Shown here piece after piece: positions 34,325 through 44,693 of a stretch of DNA of 64,000 nucleotides. The DNA is taken from assembly GCA_031216915.1 (NCBI GenBank), contig CM062291.1:37700484-37764483 (forward strand), in the 5' to 3' direction. The position numbers and the translations under genes were made by a program. The notes below the pieces were generated by a model, which was given only the letters and a program-made list of their open reading frames with translations, did no database searches and had not been told where the DNA came from. Each line of letters opens with the position of its first letter. The stretch's first letter is position 1. Source of the stretch: Pictodentalium vernedei (Eukaryota; Mollusca; Scaphopoda; Dentaliida; Dentaliidae).

Positions 34325-35451
34325 TTGAAACCAATCAGGGTTCAGTAAATGAAAACAATTTTTCGGCGGCATATTAAAAGAAAAAAATGTTTCAGTAGGA
34401 AATGTCTGTGCCAGTGCGATTTTTTAACCTCAAACACACACACACACACCTGCGCATATGCTCATAAAACTATGTGTAATGATCAGGAATTACAAAATCA
34501 ACAGATAAAGGCCTGTTTGTGCAGATAGGTATTGAGACCGAACTTAAATTGATTTATGGTCAATGGAGGTTTTAGATACGCTGGGATGGAGTTCCAAAGA
34601 GTCGGTGCGGTGCATATGAATGCTCTGTCACCTGCTGTTTTAGACTTTGGTATCACCAAATTATAGGATTCAGAGGAGCGGAAATTCCTGACTGGGGTAT
34701 AGGCCTTAACAAGTATAGATAAATATTCCGGAGCCAGGCCGTTAATACATTTGTATGTAATAAGTACTATTTTATATTTTATCCTTTGCTGGATGGGGAG
34801 CCAATGAAGGGTTTTGAGGACCGGACTGATTCGGCAGAACTTACGATTTTGAGTGAGGATCCTGGCAGCACAATTCTGAATATATTGGAGTTTGTCAATA
34901 AGTGATTTTTTGCACCCATATAGCAAAGAATTACAGTAGTCAAGACGACTGGTGACAAATGCATGGATGAGTTCTGCTGTTTTCTTATCAATAGTTGCCC
35001 TTATCTTACTGATATTTCTCAGGTGGAAAAAAGACGTGCGGCAGATATGATTGACATGTCTGTCGCAAGTAAGATTCTCATCCAGGAAATAGCCCAAGTT
35101 CCGAACTACATTATTGGGGGTGATTGCATTGTCTGCTATTATTAAGGATGCTTTCATTGATGTAGAGAGTTGATGAGGTAGGCCTATATATATGACCTCT
35201 GTTTTTCAGCATTTAACTTCAGATTGTTGTCGTTCGTCCACTGCTAATATCAGCAACACATCTTTCAAGCTGAGATTTAAAGTGAATGTACAGCTGAGTG
35301 TCATCAGCGTAGAAGTGATACTCTAAACCATGTTTATGAATTATATCACCCAGAGGAAGGACATATATAACGTAAATCAACGGCCCTAGTTCAGAGCCCC
35401 CCAAGGACGCCAAACATTAATGTGAATTTAGAGGAGGAAGAGGTATTTATG

Positions 35452-35644
35452 TTAACCCTTTACCCAACGTAACGGCCAAAACCGGCCAGCGCTATTCTCA
35501 AAAATCGCCAATTAATTTTCAAAATATTTTCATCTCAAAAACATAGGTTATGACCCCTCGTTGGAACAAAAAATGAAAAAAATTAGTTATTCAAGAATTT
35601 TTTTTGCAAGTGTCGTCTGCTTTTCATGTTGGGTAAAGGGTTAA
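35452..35644. mobile_element. CCCTTTACC-family MITE (type II) nested in the LINE
   Basis: TTAA on both sides; ends CCCTTTACCCAACGTAACGG and TTCATGTTGGGTAAAGGG. The right half of the hairpin core is shortened, leaving GACCCCTCGTTGGAAC joined directly to AAAAAATGAAAA. It interrupts the reverse transcriptase between the LDLSAAFDT and YADD motifs. Confidence 0.9.
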
Positions 35645-36246
35645 CACTTTGTATTCGTTAGTTGAGATATGATGCGAGCCACTTGAGAGCAATGTCTGAT
35701 ATGCCAATTCTGCATTTCAATCTGTTGATAAGCATGTCGTGATCTTTGGTATCGAAGGCAGCACTCAGATCCAGAAGAACTAGGCAAGAGACCTGATGTC
35801 TGTCCATCGACATCAAAATGTCATTTTGTACTCCGAGGAGAGCTGTTTCTGTGCTGCAGTAAGGTCTGTATGCAGACTGGAAAACGTTGGAGAGACCATT
35901 CTGAGCTAGATGTTGATTTAACTGAAGAGCTACAGCTCAATCCACAACCTTAGAGATGAATGAAAGGTTGGAGACTGGGCGGTAGTTCTTCAATATTTCA
36001 GAGTCCAAACCAGGCTTTTTCAGTGGGGGTTTTACAAGTGCATGTTTCATTTTTGACGGGAAAACCCCCGACTGAAGAGATGAGTTAACAATCAAAGCAA
36101 TCCATGGCGCAATGTCAGCAGCCATGTAGGAATTATGTCCAAACAGCATTGTTTAGATGGGGATTTATGAACAAGGCGAATTACCTCGCCCGCTGAGAGT
36201 GGTGTGAAGGACTGAAAGCAAGGATCTATTGTCATTTCAGGAGACT

Positions 36247-36385
36247 TAGTACACAAAGCCACCTTACGGGCAAGAGGGATTAAGTGTCTTGCCCAAGCAC
36301 ACATCGCGTTTCCACAGGCAGGATTCGATTCGAGGACCTCTCGTCTTGCAGCCTGCATCTCTACCTACTGAGCCACCGCGCTCCT
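36247..36385 (-). mobile_element. SINE 5' part with tRNA-like head
   Basis: On the minus strand it reads GAGCGCGGTGGCTCAGTAGG (A box), then GAGGTCCTCGAATCGAATCC (B box), then CTTGGGCAAGACACTTAATC, ending at TGTACTAAG. It continues at 34224 after the LINE. The head is nearly the same as in the SINE at 44319. Confidence 0.85.
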
Positions 36386-36416
36386 GAACCTGAACTGTTC
36401 ATTGCCTATTTTTAAA

Positions 36417-36508
36417 TTCAATCTGATAGAATGTTTCAGTTGGTCGGAAAAGCGGACCGTTCAGCTCTCTTTTCCGACCAACTGAAATATTACTCCCGAT
36501 TGAATCTA
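36417..36508. repeat. Foldback hairpin
   Basis: Arms ATTCAATCTGATAG.. and ..TCCCGATTGAAT flank a perfect inner hairpin with TTTCAGTTGGTCGGAAAAG arms and a loop of about 16 bases. Possible small MITE. From 36510 to 37225 nothing else is supported. Confidence 0.6.
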
Positions 36509-37229
36509 ATCGTCAATGGACTATGTAAGGGCTAGAGTAGTTCCAGGCCACAACAGCATCAGATTCGTTTTGGGAATTTGATATGTGGCCTTTGAGTTTG
36601 GGAACATCCTAGAATTTACAAGTCATTTATTGGGAGTTGAGAATATCAGTTTTGCAGATGGAGAGATACTCTGTTACCTGTTGTGATGGCCGCCTTATTG
36701 AAGTGGTAAAATGGTATTCGGCTGACTCAGGGGTGTTCTGCATGGGAACTGTAGACAGTGGAGTAGTGCTTGTTAACTCTGGTAGACATTCTATTTTACT
36801 GGCATAATAGGACCATGAACCACAATTATCGTAAATATCTCCAGGGGTGCAATCATTTGAATGAGGGCCAAATTCACTCTTCAAATACCTAATTATGATT
36901 TTGGCATTCTTTATGACATACGCACACGTCCCGAGAGTCTAGGACAGATTACCTTGACAGTGGTTTTAGTCATTTCTTGCCAGCATGTACAGGCAAACTG
37001 GACTTGACCTCAAGCTTCTCGTTCTGCAAATTGTAGTGGAGTGGAAGTTTTTAAAAAAAAAAAACACAGAAAAACACCCAGGCCTTTATCTGCTAGAATG
37101 CAAGACTTTTTTTATTAAACATAATTTGTTGCTTGGTGTGTTGTTTACAATCTGTTGTGTAGTTCCTTTTGGCTCTCTCCAACAAATTATAATCAAAACA
37201 ACGCCATTTCAGTAAAATTGTGTTTTCTT

Positions 37230-37465
37230 AGAACTGACATCCGTTGAAACCTCGGAAATGGAGCATTGCTTGTTTACTGTGGTAAACATGTTCTGCTTTG
37301 TTGGTAAATACTAATAGGACCCGGAACCAATGCCTATGATGGAAGTCATCTAAAGAGGGCAGCATAGACGTAAACGATTGGCTAAACTGGACTTCTTACC
37401 CATGTTGCGGTCATGATATAGCCAAAGATGCCGAAAGTGACCTTAAAACCAATAAATAAATAACT
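37230..37465 (+). repeat. SINE-like repeat (GTTTACTGTGGTAAAC family)
   Basis: It carries GCTTGTTTACTGTGGTAAAC, GATTGGCTAAACTGGACTTC and GTCATGATATAGCC and ends CCAATAAATAAATA. The tail of this family is shared with the tRNA-headed SINEs. Confidence 0.7.
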
Positions 37466-37659
37466 TTGAACTGAATGTTAAGTACATTTGGAGACTTTTG
37501 AGTGTTATACTTGTTCATATTAATAGTAAAGTGGACTGCATAACTATAAACGATTGACTAAACTTGATTTTAGGTGATTTATTCTATCTTATTTGTTGGC
37601 CCAGTGTGGGGTGACCTTCGTGACTGCAACTTCGTGGCTCTCACTTCTTGACTACTACG

Positions 37660-37876
37660 AAGGGTTATTTAGTGTGTCTCTCTCCGCACAGAGGACAGCC
37701 GTTTTACGTCCCCATCCGATAGGACGGTACACTGTGACAGCATCAACCCCACAATTGATGCTGACAGAGAGTGTTTGGGCACCTCGAGAACTTTCCCCGG
37801 CCGAGGATCGATGCCGGGACCTCTGGCATGAGTGCCCAGCGCACTTAACCACCCGGCAACCACTCTCTCTATAGAT
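37660..37876 (-). mobile_element. Second tRNA-headed SINE family
   Basis: On the minus strand it starts AGTGGTTGCCGGGTGGTTAA (A-box region) and has GTCCCGGCATCGATCCTCGG (B box), followed by CTATCGGATGGGGACGTAAA near its 3' part. The body is unrelated to the main SINE family. No A-rich tail is evident. Confidence 0.65.
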
Positions 37877-38276
37877 GATACAAGTGTCTTTGAAAGAACA
37901 GCCTCGCCTACTAAAATCTAACTTGGCACACGCCATCCTTGTGTGACTGCCATTCAAGATTGTTCAAACTAAGTTGCTGCCTTTCTCACATACGTATCTT
38001 CAGTCAAACACGATGATAGAATTTTAAAAAATTTAATTGTCTTTTTGATGAAGTGATTCAGGGGCAGTGGATTGTTGGCGACCATTACCGTCACCCCCTT
38101 GACTTAAAAATGAAAATGTATGACCAAACAGTTTCAAAAGCACCGTTTCCAGAACCGTCTTAAATTGTTTAATTGAACATTCTGAGATGTGAAGTTGGCG
38201 ATGATCGCCCCTAAAACAAACATATACATGGAAAGTAATAATAATGTATAATAGTTGATATGACGCAAATTCTTAT

Positions 38277-38496
38277 TTAACCCTTTACCCAACGCAGTCG
38301 ATATCAAAATTTATTTTAAATATTTCAAAAAATGTCAACAAAACCATATCATGTGACCCCTCATTGGAATGAGCACGTACAAATGAGTGAGTCATATGAT
38401 ACGGTTTTGTTGAACTTTTTGAAAAATAATATTATTCAACTGCTGACTTTGCATTTCACGCGGGCGGATGCGGTCGATTCGTTAGGTAAAGGATTG
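38277..38496. mobile_element. CCCTTTACC-family MITE (type I)
   Basis: The left end is TTAACCCTTTACCCAACGCA; the right end GATTCGTTAGGTAAAGGATTG has lost its TTAA. The core CATGTGACCCCTCATTGGAA is partly eroded on its right arm. Confidence 0.8.
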
Positions 38497-38540
38497 ACAT
38501 ATGTACCATACTCCAAATTAGTTATGCATGGCTCACTTTC

Positions 38541-38995
38541 CCCGTAGGAACCACGGGAAGTGAAGCAGTGCCTGTTTACTGTGGTAAACAAACTTTATTT
38601 TTCTTGTAAAATAGGACCCAGTCACAAATGCTTGGGGTGGAAGTCCTCTAAAATGGGCAACTTCAAATTTGGAAATAAGTAGACTGTCATCTGCAGAATG
38701 AGGTCCCCAGAGGGTAAATTTGGTGAATTTATCCTCTGTGAACCTCAATCTGAATCAAGTTCTCGGGCCTAAACAGAAAGAGATACCCGAAGGATAAATT
38801 AGCCCACTGTATGGGGTAGGTAAAGCAAATTCACCCTCCGGGGACCTCATTCTAGAAATGACAGATTGCTTTTTTTGCAGGCTTGGGCAATACGAGTATA
38901 AAAGATTGTCTAAACTTGATTTTATCTCCATGTTGTGGTCATGATTAGCCCTTGTGTAGAAATATGTGACCATAAACAGCAGTAAATAAATATAT
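38541..38995 (+). repeat. SINE-like repeat interrupted by a foldback MITE
   Basis: Left part: GGAACCACGGGAAGTGAAGC, TTTACTGTGGTAAACAAAC, GGAAGTCCTCTAAAATGGGC. The right part resumes near 38887 with ACGAGTATAAAAGATTGTC and ends ACCATAAACAGCAGTAAATA. The interruption is the MITE at 38663-38886. Confidence 0.7.
38663..38886. mobile_element. Foldback MITE (same family as 3735-4000)
   Basis: It has AATGAGGTCCCCAGAGGGTA on the left and its inverted relative CCGGGGACCTCATTCTAGAA on the right. It shares these strings with 3785-3810 in the ABCF1 intron. Confidence 0.7.
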
Positions 38996-39112
38996 ATGCA
39001 TGACTTTCACTACCGGGTATAACAGACCTCGATTTGTATGACCGCCTGTGTGTGACGAAAGTCCAATTATGACATCTAGTTTCGAAAGAACTTATTACAC
39101 GATATATATATA

Positions 39113-39372
39113 CAGTACGTGGAGAGTGTATTATCACTAAATCACCCGCAGAGTGGAGATTCCCCCAAGCAATAATTGCAAATTTGCTGCTAAGCATAAC
39201 CAGCACAAGCAAAGTTTCAACCAATGGATCTCCGGGTTAAACCCGGAGGTCCATTGGCTGAAACATTGCTTGTGTTTGTACTCGATGTGTACACAATTTG
39301 AAAGTTATAGCTTGGGTGATAACCCCACTCCGCGGGGGATTTAGTTACAGTCCACTCTCCACGTACTGTATA
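39113..39372. mobile_element. Foldback MITE with CAGTACGTGGAGAGTG ends
   Basis: The left end TACAGTACGTGGAGAGTG and right end CACTCTCCACGTACTGTA are perfect inverted repeats with TA flanks. The centre pairs CCAATGGATCTCCGGG with CCCGGAGGTCCATTGG, and an AGCAAAGTTTCA/TGAAACATTGCT pair lies outside it. The superfamily is uncertain; TA flanks suggest Tc1/mariner. Confidence 0.75.
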
Positions 39373-40200
39373 CTAGCAAGAGCGAATCAGTATCTGAGAC
39401 TGCAATCCTGACCAAAAATGTCAGCTATTGGGGTGGGGCGTGTGACCCCCCACCCCACACAACCCCTTTATATCCGAATCCGGCATTGAAATTGCAGACC
39501 TCGTAATTTGTCAAATTGAGACGTCGAAATGGTTAAATATAGCAAAATCGCAACGCTCATATCCTGTACATTGAGTAACAGCTTTAGGACTTGTGGACGT
39601 CAGCAGCCGATGAGTTTTTGTTATTTTGAAGTTTTGAAATACCAATCAATTACAGCATTAATCGATTGATCGAATCACCTGCAACATGATTTCTGCCTGG
39701 TGAGTTATACGAAACCACACATAACTCACTACATGCATTTTCATTTGTAAATTTACCTTCATGGGTGAAAAATATGTTAATCTCCATCCTGTATCGACGG
39801 ATGGATAGTGAAAATGTATTTTAGTCATTAGTTAATTACCACACCACGGGAGGTCGAGATTATTAGATACATATCGATATGCATATCTGCCTTGTGTAAG
39901 CGGATTTCCAGTAATGGAATATGGACCCTTTTACTCCTACGTGAAGTTTCATTTACTCATGCTAGAACGTCGGTAGCCTTCTGTAAAATACTTCAAAAAT
40001 TGAGACCGGTATCATCGGATGTGTCTTTTGTTTGTTCACGAGAACCGGAAACTTGATATTGACAACTGTAAGCAATGGTGGCGGCTCCGAAATGAAGCAG
40101 CCACCACTGATGCGATTGTCAATATCTGACTCACCATAATCTTCATCAATTATCTTTTTAGTCATAACTTCACAGATTTCGCTATTTTGAATTTATGATT

Positions 40201-40432
40201 TTCTTTTCTCGTGGGAACCCCGGGAAGTGAAGCACTGCTTGTTTATTGTGGGAAACAAGTTCTGTTTTTCTAATAAAAATATGACCTGGTCACCAATACA
40301 TGGGGTGGAAATTCTCTAAAATGGGCTACATGGGTATAAACGATTGGCTGGACTTTGTTTAAAATCCATGTCGCGGATCCTATTGGCCATTGTGCAGAAA
40401 TATGTGACCATAAATACCAATAAATAAACAAG
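40201..40432 (+). repeat. SINE-like repeat (GTTTACTGTGGTAAAC family)
   Basis: It starts TCTCGTGGGAACCCCGGGAA, has TTCTCTAAAATGGGCTACAT and GATTGGCTGGACTTTG, and ends GTGACCATAAATACCAATAA. The DNA at 39375-40200 between this and the previous MITE holds no gene I can support. Confidence 0.75.
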
Positions 40433-40673
40433 TTGTCAGAATTTGCGGTTAGTCCCCTCAAACTACAAGCGAGTTGTTTTCTTGTCTGGTCATAAACATG
40501 GCCTCAACCACTACATCGTGAGTTTATGTCTCACTTTGGAGATGGCGGTTATTTGCCACCGTTTGGTTGTTTTCTCGGGGCAGGTCACCGAGTTCCTGCA
40601 CCCGTGAAGATATTTGACATGATGCCTCTCGATTTGTTCAGAGTGGCGTAACCCACCACTAACAGCGGCAGCT

Positions 40674-41312
40674 ACTATTTATTTATTTGTTTATTTATTT
40701 ATCGAGGTTTAACAACACTTTAACAGCCAGGATAACAGCGCGTCGGTGACGGGTTGTTATTAATCTATTGCATCTTGTTTGACAGAGCTCATGGAGCTCT
40801 GTCAAATAAGATATAATAGAATAAATGCTACATTTATCTTTAGAATACAGGAAAGTGACACACTCCCTTAATAGAATACTTCAGTTAATTGAATAATTTT
40901 CATTGGCAAAGTGGTTATTCAATTAACAGGGTTCCACTGTATTTTTATGTGTACCCATACTATGTATAGTTTCTTGTCTGGGTGGAGGAAGCCGGCGTAC
41001 CTGGAGAGAACCACTGAGCAACGACGAGCAGCTACCAGCTCCACAACATCGTAACTCCGCACTGCAGCACTGATAGGGTTAGATTGGTTGAAGACATGCG
41101 CACCATCGACGTGCAGTACGCCTTAGTACACGGCGTCATCGTGCCACCCATGTGAACAATCGGGATGAAGTGCCTTGCCCAAGGACACAACTCGGGAGTC
41201 CGAATCTATCGCTCAGACGGTTACCCATCCAAGGACTAACCGGGCTCGACGTTGCTTAACTTCGGTGATCTGACGAGAACCTGTTACCGCAACGTCACCA
41301 CGCCCCCTGGCA
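40674..41312 (-). mobile_element. 5S rRNA-headed SINE with a 211-bp foreign insert
   Basis: The minus strand has the shared SINE body (GGTTCTCTCCAGGTACGCCG, then an A-rich tail ending near 40674), but its head is 5S rRNA-like rather than tRNA-like. Inside the body, 40757-40967 is an insert nearly identical to 26258-26468. Without the insert the element would be about 430 bp. Confidence 0.82.
41211..41285 (-). repeat. 5S rRNA-derived head segment
   Basis: On the minus strand it reads GGTTCTCGTCAGATCACCGA, AGTTAAGCAACGTCGAGCCC and GGTTAGTCCTTGGATGGGT, colinear with the 3' two-thirds of 5S rRNA including the internal control region (A box AGTTAAGC, C box GGATGGGTAACC). It is not a complete 5S gene: the first bases and the 3' helix are diverged, and it runs straight into the SINE body. 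Confidence 0.88.
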
Positions 41313-41478
41313 ATTACTATTGAAAAAAGATTGAATGAAATTGCAATTAGCAGCACACTAAATGAATGCTTCCAAGTTAACTGGACGCTTTTTAATTTAT
41401 TTTTTACCAATACATAGGTTAAACTTGTCTTCATAGCAATACTGTGGTCATAATGTAGTCATAGATGCTAAAGTGGCC

Positions 41479-41723
41479 TTAACCCTTTACCTAACGCAGA
41501 CGATATCAAAATTTATTTTAAATATTTTTTTTTAAATTTTTCAAAAAATTGCAACAAAACCTATCATGTGACCCCTCATTGGAACGAGCTCGACGAGCTC
41601 GTTCCTCAGAGAGGTCACATGATATGGTTTTGTTGAAGTTTTTTGAAAAAATAGTATTTTGTCTGCTGCTGAATTTGCATATTACGCTTGCGGATGTGGC
41701 CAATTCGTTGGGTAAAGGGTTAA
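41479..41723. mobile_element. CCCTTTACC-family MITE (type I, full)
   Basis: TTAA flanks, ends CCCTTTACCTAACGCAGACG and CCAATTCGTTGGGTAAAGGG. The core CTCATTGGAACGAGCTC-GAC-GAGCTCGTTCC is a hairpin with intact GAGCTC arms. Confidence 0.9.
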
Positions 41724-42205
41724 ACGCCAATAAATAGATGAATAAATTAAATTTATTTTATTCAGTTTGTGTGTAGTGATCATATACATCATACCACTGC
41801 GCGAAGACATGTCAACATTGAACAACGAATGGGGGATGTTTCTGTACCACGAAATCAAACACATGTATCCATCCTCCCAATGTAAACATCTTTCTCAAAC
41901 AATGAAATGACGGAGTTTTCTGTGGTTTTGTGTGTTTTTGATGTTCACCCTGTAAAGGCTAAAACTCTGCTTACCATTCCATTTAGCGACCAGAACCAGT
42001 TTGGAGAATTAGGATAACAGTATCCCGATGGTAACCATCACAGGAACACAAGCTAATAAACCCCTTTCTTGGCAGTGTTTAACCAACTCTATCTAATTGA
42101 ACAATTTTGCGAGTAATGGTGCAAAAAACTCGGCAGCATATCGTTAAATAAAATGTTTAAATTCCACTGGGAGTGTAACTGATTGTTTCTGTGCATGTCA
42201 TAATC

Positions 42206-42293
42206 ATGTTTTCATGTCGGACTGGCGAGTTGTTACCTCTATTGGTTTTAATTCTGATTGTTGGTTGTTTGTTTTCAGCGACCAGTTCAGAAG
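42206..42293 (+). CDS. Candidate signal-peptide exon of a small secreted protein
   Basis: ATG at 42206 opens MFSCRTGELLPLLVLILIVG and continues CLFSATSSE, a convincing signal peptide: a hydrophobic core of about 14 residues and a small-residue cleavage region (SATSS). The exon ends in phase 1 at a donor GTAGGA (weak consensus). It is not recognised as a known gene. The next candidate exon is at 43008. A random ORF with a signal-like start cannot be excluded. Confidence 0.4.
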
Positions 42294-43007
42294 GTAGGAA
42301 ACTAGTTATTGTAAATTTTGGGCAGTAACGCCCTTTAGAATACTTTACAAGACTGTATATTTTGTATCTTTGGCCATCTCGCCAAGCAGTGACGTACCGA
42401 GGCGTCGAAACAATCAACTGTCAAAAACGTTGAAGCTTCAAACAGTGGTGTAGATAACCTTTTTCTTGTTTTTTATGTTTGTTTTTGTTTTTTGTTTTTT
42501 TTGTTCTCTCTTTTCTTCTGTTTAGTTTTGGCCTTTGGTCTCTTTTTTAGTGTTCTTGTGTTGGGATCTTGTTTACGAGAAGTCATTCAAAAATAACCGC
42601 CTTGAAGGCATAATTCCCTTGATTGTAATTGACTGTTGGTAATTATTTTTAGCATGAATTGCAGTGTGATACTACAGCAATTCAATAGAACACTAAATTT
42701 GGCTGAAGCTGAAGAATAAGGGACTCTTCAATTTATTTCCCCGTCTCCATTTTTTCTGTTTTTTTTCATTCCATATAATGTTCTCAACAAATAATAACTA
42801 TTCAGGTCCAACAATATATCAAGTACTTATTTTAAGATTTTTCGTTCTGCACATTTAACAAACTGAGAAAAGACTCTGCATCTTGAAGTGGTCTAAAATG
42901 GGAGATATCCGTAACGATTTGGGGTCGGTATAGTAAAGGTGAAGGTTCACAGTGGCATGCTATACTGACCCTAGTGATTTCTCATAAGTTTTACCATTTC
43001 TTTCTAG

Positions 43008-43117
43008 CTCCAGATGGCGGTTTAAAATGCAAGCAGAACGAAGAAGGAAAATGCTTTTGTGCAGAAATATTGAAACACCAATCAATAAATAAATGCATGC
43101 ATTTTTTTTTTTATTAA
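43008..43117 (+). CDS. Candidate second exon, cysteine-containing, ending in a SINE tail
   Basis: After acceptor CCATTTCTTTCTAG the frame from 42293 continues APDGGLKCKQNEEGKCFCAE and then ILKHQSINK to a TAA at 43115-43117. The mature peptide would be short with a C-x(8)-C-x-C pattern. From about 43057 the DNA is the 3' tail of the SINE-like repeat (TGTGCAGAAATATT), so the stop is repeat-derived. The true exon may instead end earlier or be false. Confidence 0.3.
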
Positions 43118-43332
43118 ACCCCGGGAAGTGAAGCAGTGCTTGTTTATTGTGGTAAACAAACTGTTTTACTGGTAAAATAGGACACGGTCACCAGTACTTG
43201 CGTTAGAAGTCCTCTATAATGGGAAACATGGGTATAAATGATTGGCTGGACTTAACTTCATATCCATGTTGCGGTCATGATTAGCCATTGTGCAGAAATA
43301 TGTGACCTTAAACACCAATAATTAAATAAATG
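43117..43332 (+). repeat. SINE-like repeat, well preserved
   Basis: It runs from ACCCCGGGAAGTGAAGCAGT through GCTTGTTTATTGTGGTAAAC, TACTGGTAAAATAGGACACG and GATTGGCTGGACTTAACTTC to TGTGACCTTAAACACCAATA and an A-rich tail. There is no tRNA-like B box in the head; the inner hairpin GTTTA-TGTGG-TAAAC is conserved. DNA at 43335-44318 has no supported gene. Confidence 0.8.
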
Positions 43333-44318
43333 AATAAGTGTGTATCATTGAGATATTGCCCTCGAAATGGGCATATAAAAATGACAAAAAGGGTTACAAC
43401 CAGTTTTTTTCACTAAATAATTTGAAAATATGACCGAGTAGTGAAAGATGGAAAAGAATTGAGACCAGATATTTAAAAAAAAATAAATCTCAAGAGTCCT
43501 TAATCTTCAGCTTCTCTAAATTCGCAGCAGAAAGATCTTGCTGGGGAGCGATCTCCCCCGAGCGCCTGTATCTGTTCCACTGGTTTCAAGGCGGTATACC
43601 CCACTGATACTGTGATGCTATGACGGTCTGAGAGAACTCTGAATTTGGGACACAATGTTGGGGTGGGAGAGTGAGGGCGGCTGCCCCTCTCCTGTATCTA
43701 TTCCGCTAGTTTTCAGGCAACAACTCCTACTCACACAGTCTGTACATCGTGGCCAGAACTTGTTAGTCTTTTTTTTTGTGTCATTAGGCCTAACATGGGA
43801 TATTGCACAAGTTGCAAACAACGACACCGATACATTTTCTTAATAATACGAAAATTAAAAAATGTTCTTTTCATTTTCATCCCAACCATTTCGTAACAAA
43901 ACATTACCCCATCCGCATTGAAATGTGCTTGTTCCTGTGAAGAAAAATACCGAACCCCGATGAAGATCGATCAAATCTCTCGCGGATTGACCGGAAAGAA
44001 CGACCTTCTTGTACTCTCCGAGAGTTTACACAAAAAGTTCAGTTTTATCAGTAATCAGGTTTTCTCCGCACTATCACCCATGCTTGAGTGTTGTCGTCCG
44101 TTTCTTCTACAGATACTACATCCGTATCACAAAACCAGTCATTCCAGAGAATTGTGAAGGATTAACCGGTAGAGTGCTGAAAGCCCATATTTGGGCTTTT
44201 ACTGTAGAGTGCAGGTAACACAACTCAAAGGTTTCATACTCAGCGGATACGCTTCATATTAGAAGTGAAATTATTTAGTCTGTGTGGATTTGCCTTGTTA
44301 TAATTTTATCAACCCGTT

Positions 44319-44690
44319 GGGGGCGCGGTGGCTCAGTAGGTAGAGGTGCAGGCTGCAAGCCGAGAGGTCCTCGGTTCGAATCCCACCTGCGGCAACCGCG
44401 TTGTGTCCTTGGGCAAGGCACTTAACCCCGATTGTCCACATGGGAGCGCGATGACGCCGCGTACTATAAGGCGTACTGCACGTCGATGGTACGCATGTCT
44501 TCAACCAATCTAACCCTGCCTGTGCTGCAGTGCGAAGTTACGATGTTGGGGAGCTGGCAGCTGCTCGTCGTTGCTCGGTGGTTCTCTCCGGGTACTCCGG
44601 CTTCCTCCACCCGTAAAATTGTCACGGTCATGATTAGCCATTGTGCATAAGTATATGACCTTAAACACCAATAAATATAAATATCAACCC
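44319..44690 (+). mobile_element. tRNA-headed SINE, full length, best-preserved copy
   Basis: The head GGGGCGCGGTGGCTCAGTAG has an A box and GAGGTCCTCGGTTCGAATCC a canonical B box. The body has GCGTACTGCACGTCGATGGT and GGTTCTCTCCGGGTACTCCG. The end is CATTGTGCATAAGTATATGA, then AATAAATATAAAT. A MITE begins four bases after the tail. Confidence 0.9.
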
Positions 44691-44693
44691 TTT

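Larger units (their letters stand above)
34225..36246 (-). mobile_element. CR1/L2-like non-LTR retrotransposon, 5'-truncated, broken
   Basis: Reading down from 36246, pieces of one reverse transcriptase appear: PLSAGEVIRLVHKSPSKQ and IIPTWLLT; LKNYRPVSNLSFISKVV; SAYRPY, CLVLLDLSAAFDT; after a [23 protein letters not shown] and [10 protein letters not shown] (catalytic YADD); then a 3' domain open at 35157-34498 with RTSFFHLRNISKIR and SRLDYCNSLLYG. Order and motifs are those of CR1/L2/Rex-type elements; the clade is not resolved. Frames are broken by indels, and a MITE sits at 35452-35644. The 3' end is a short (ATT)n-like tail, as these clades often have. The endonuclease part is absent. Confidence 0.88.

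Noticed and set aside
40135-40165. Minus-strand ATG exon MTKKIIDEDY with a GTGAGT donor
   Set aside because: Only ten codons, overlaps a foldback, and no downstream exon was found.
41211-41285. A genuine 5S rRNA gene
   Set aside because: The 5' start and 3' helix do not fit 5S and the sequence continues into a SINE body; called a SINE head instead.
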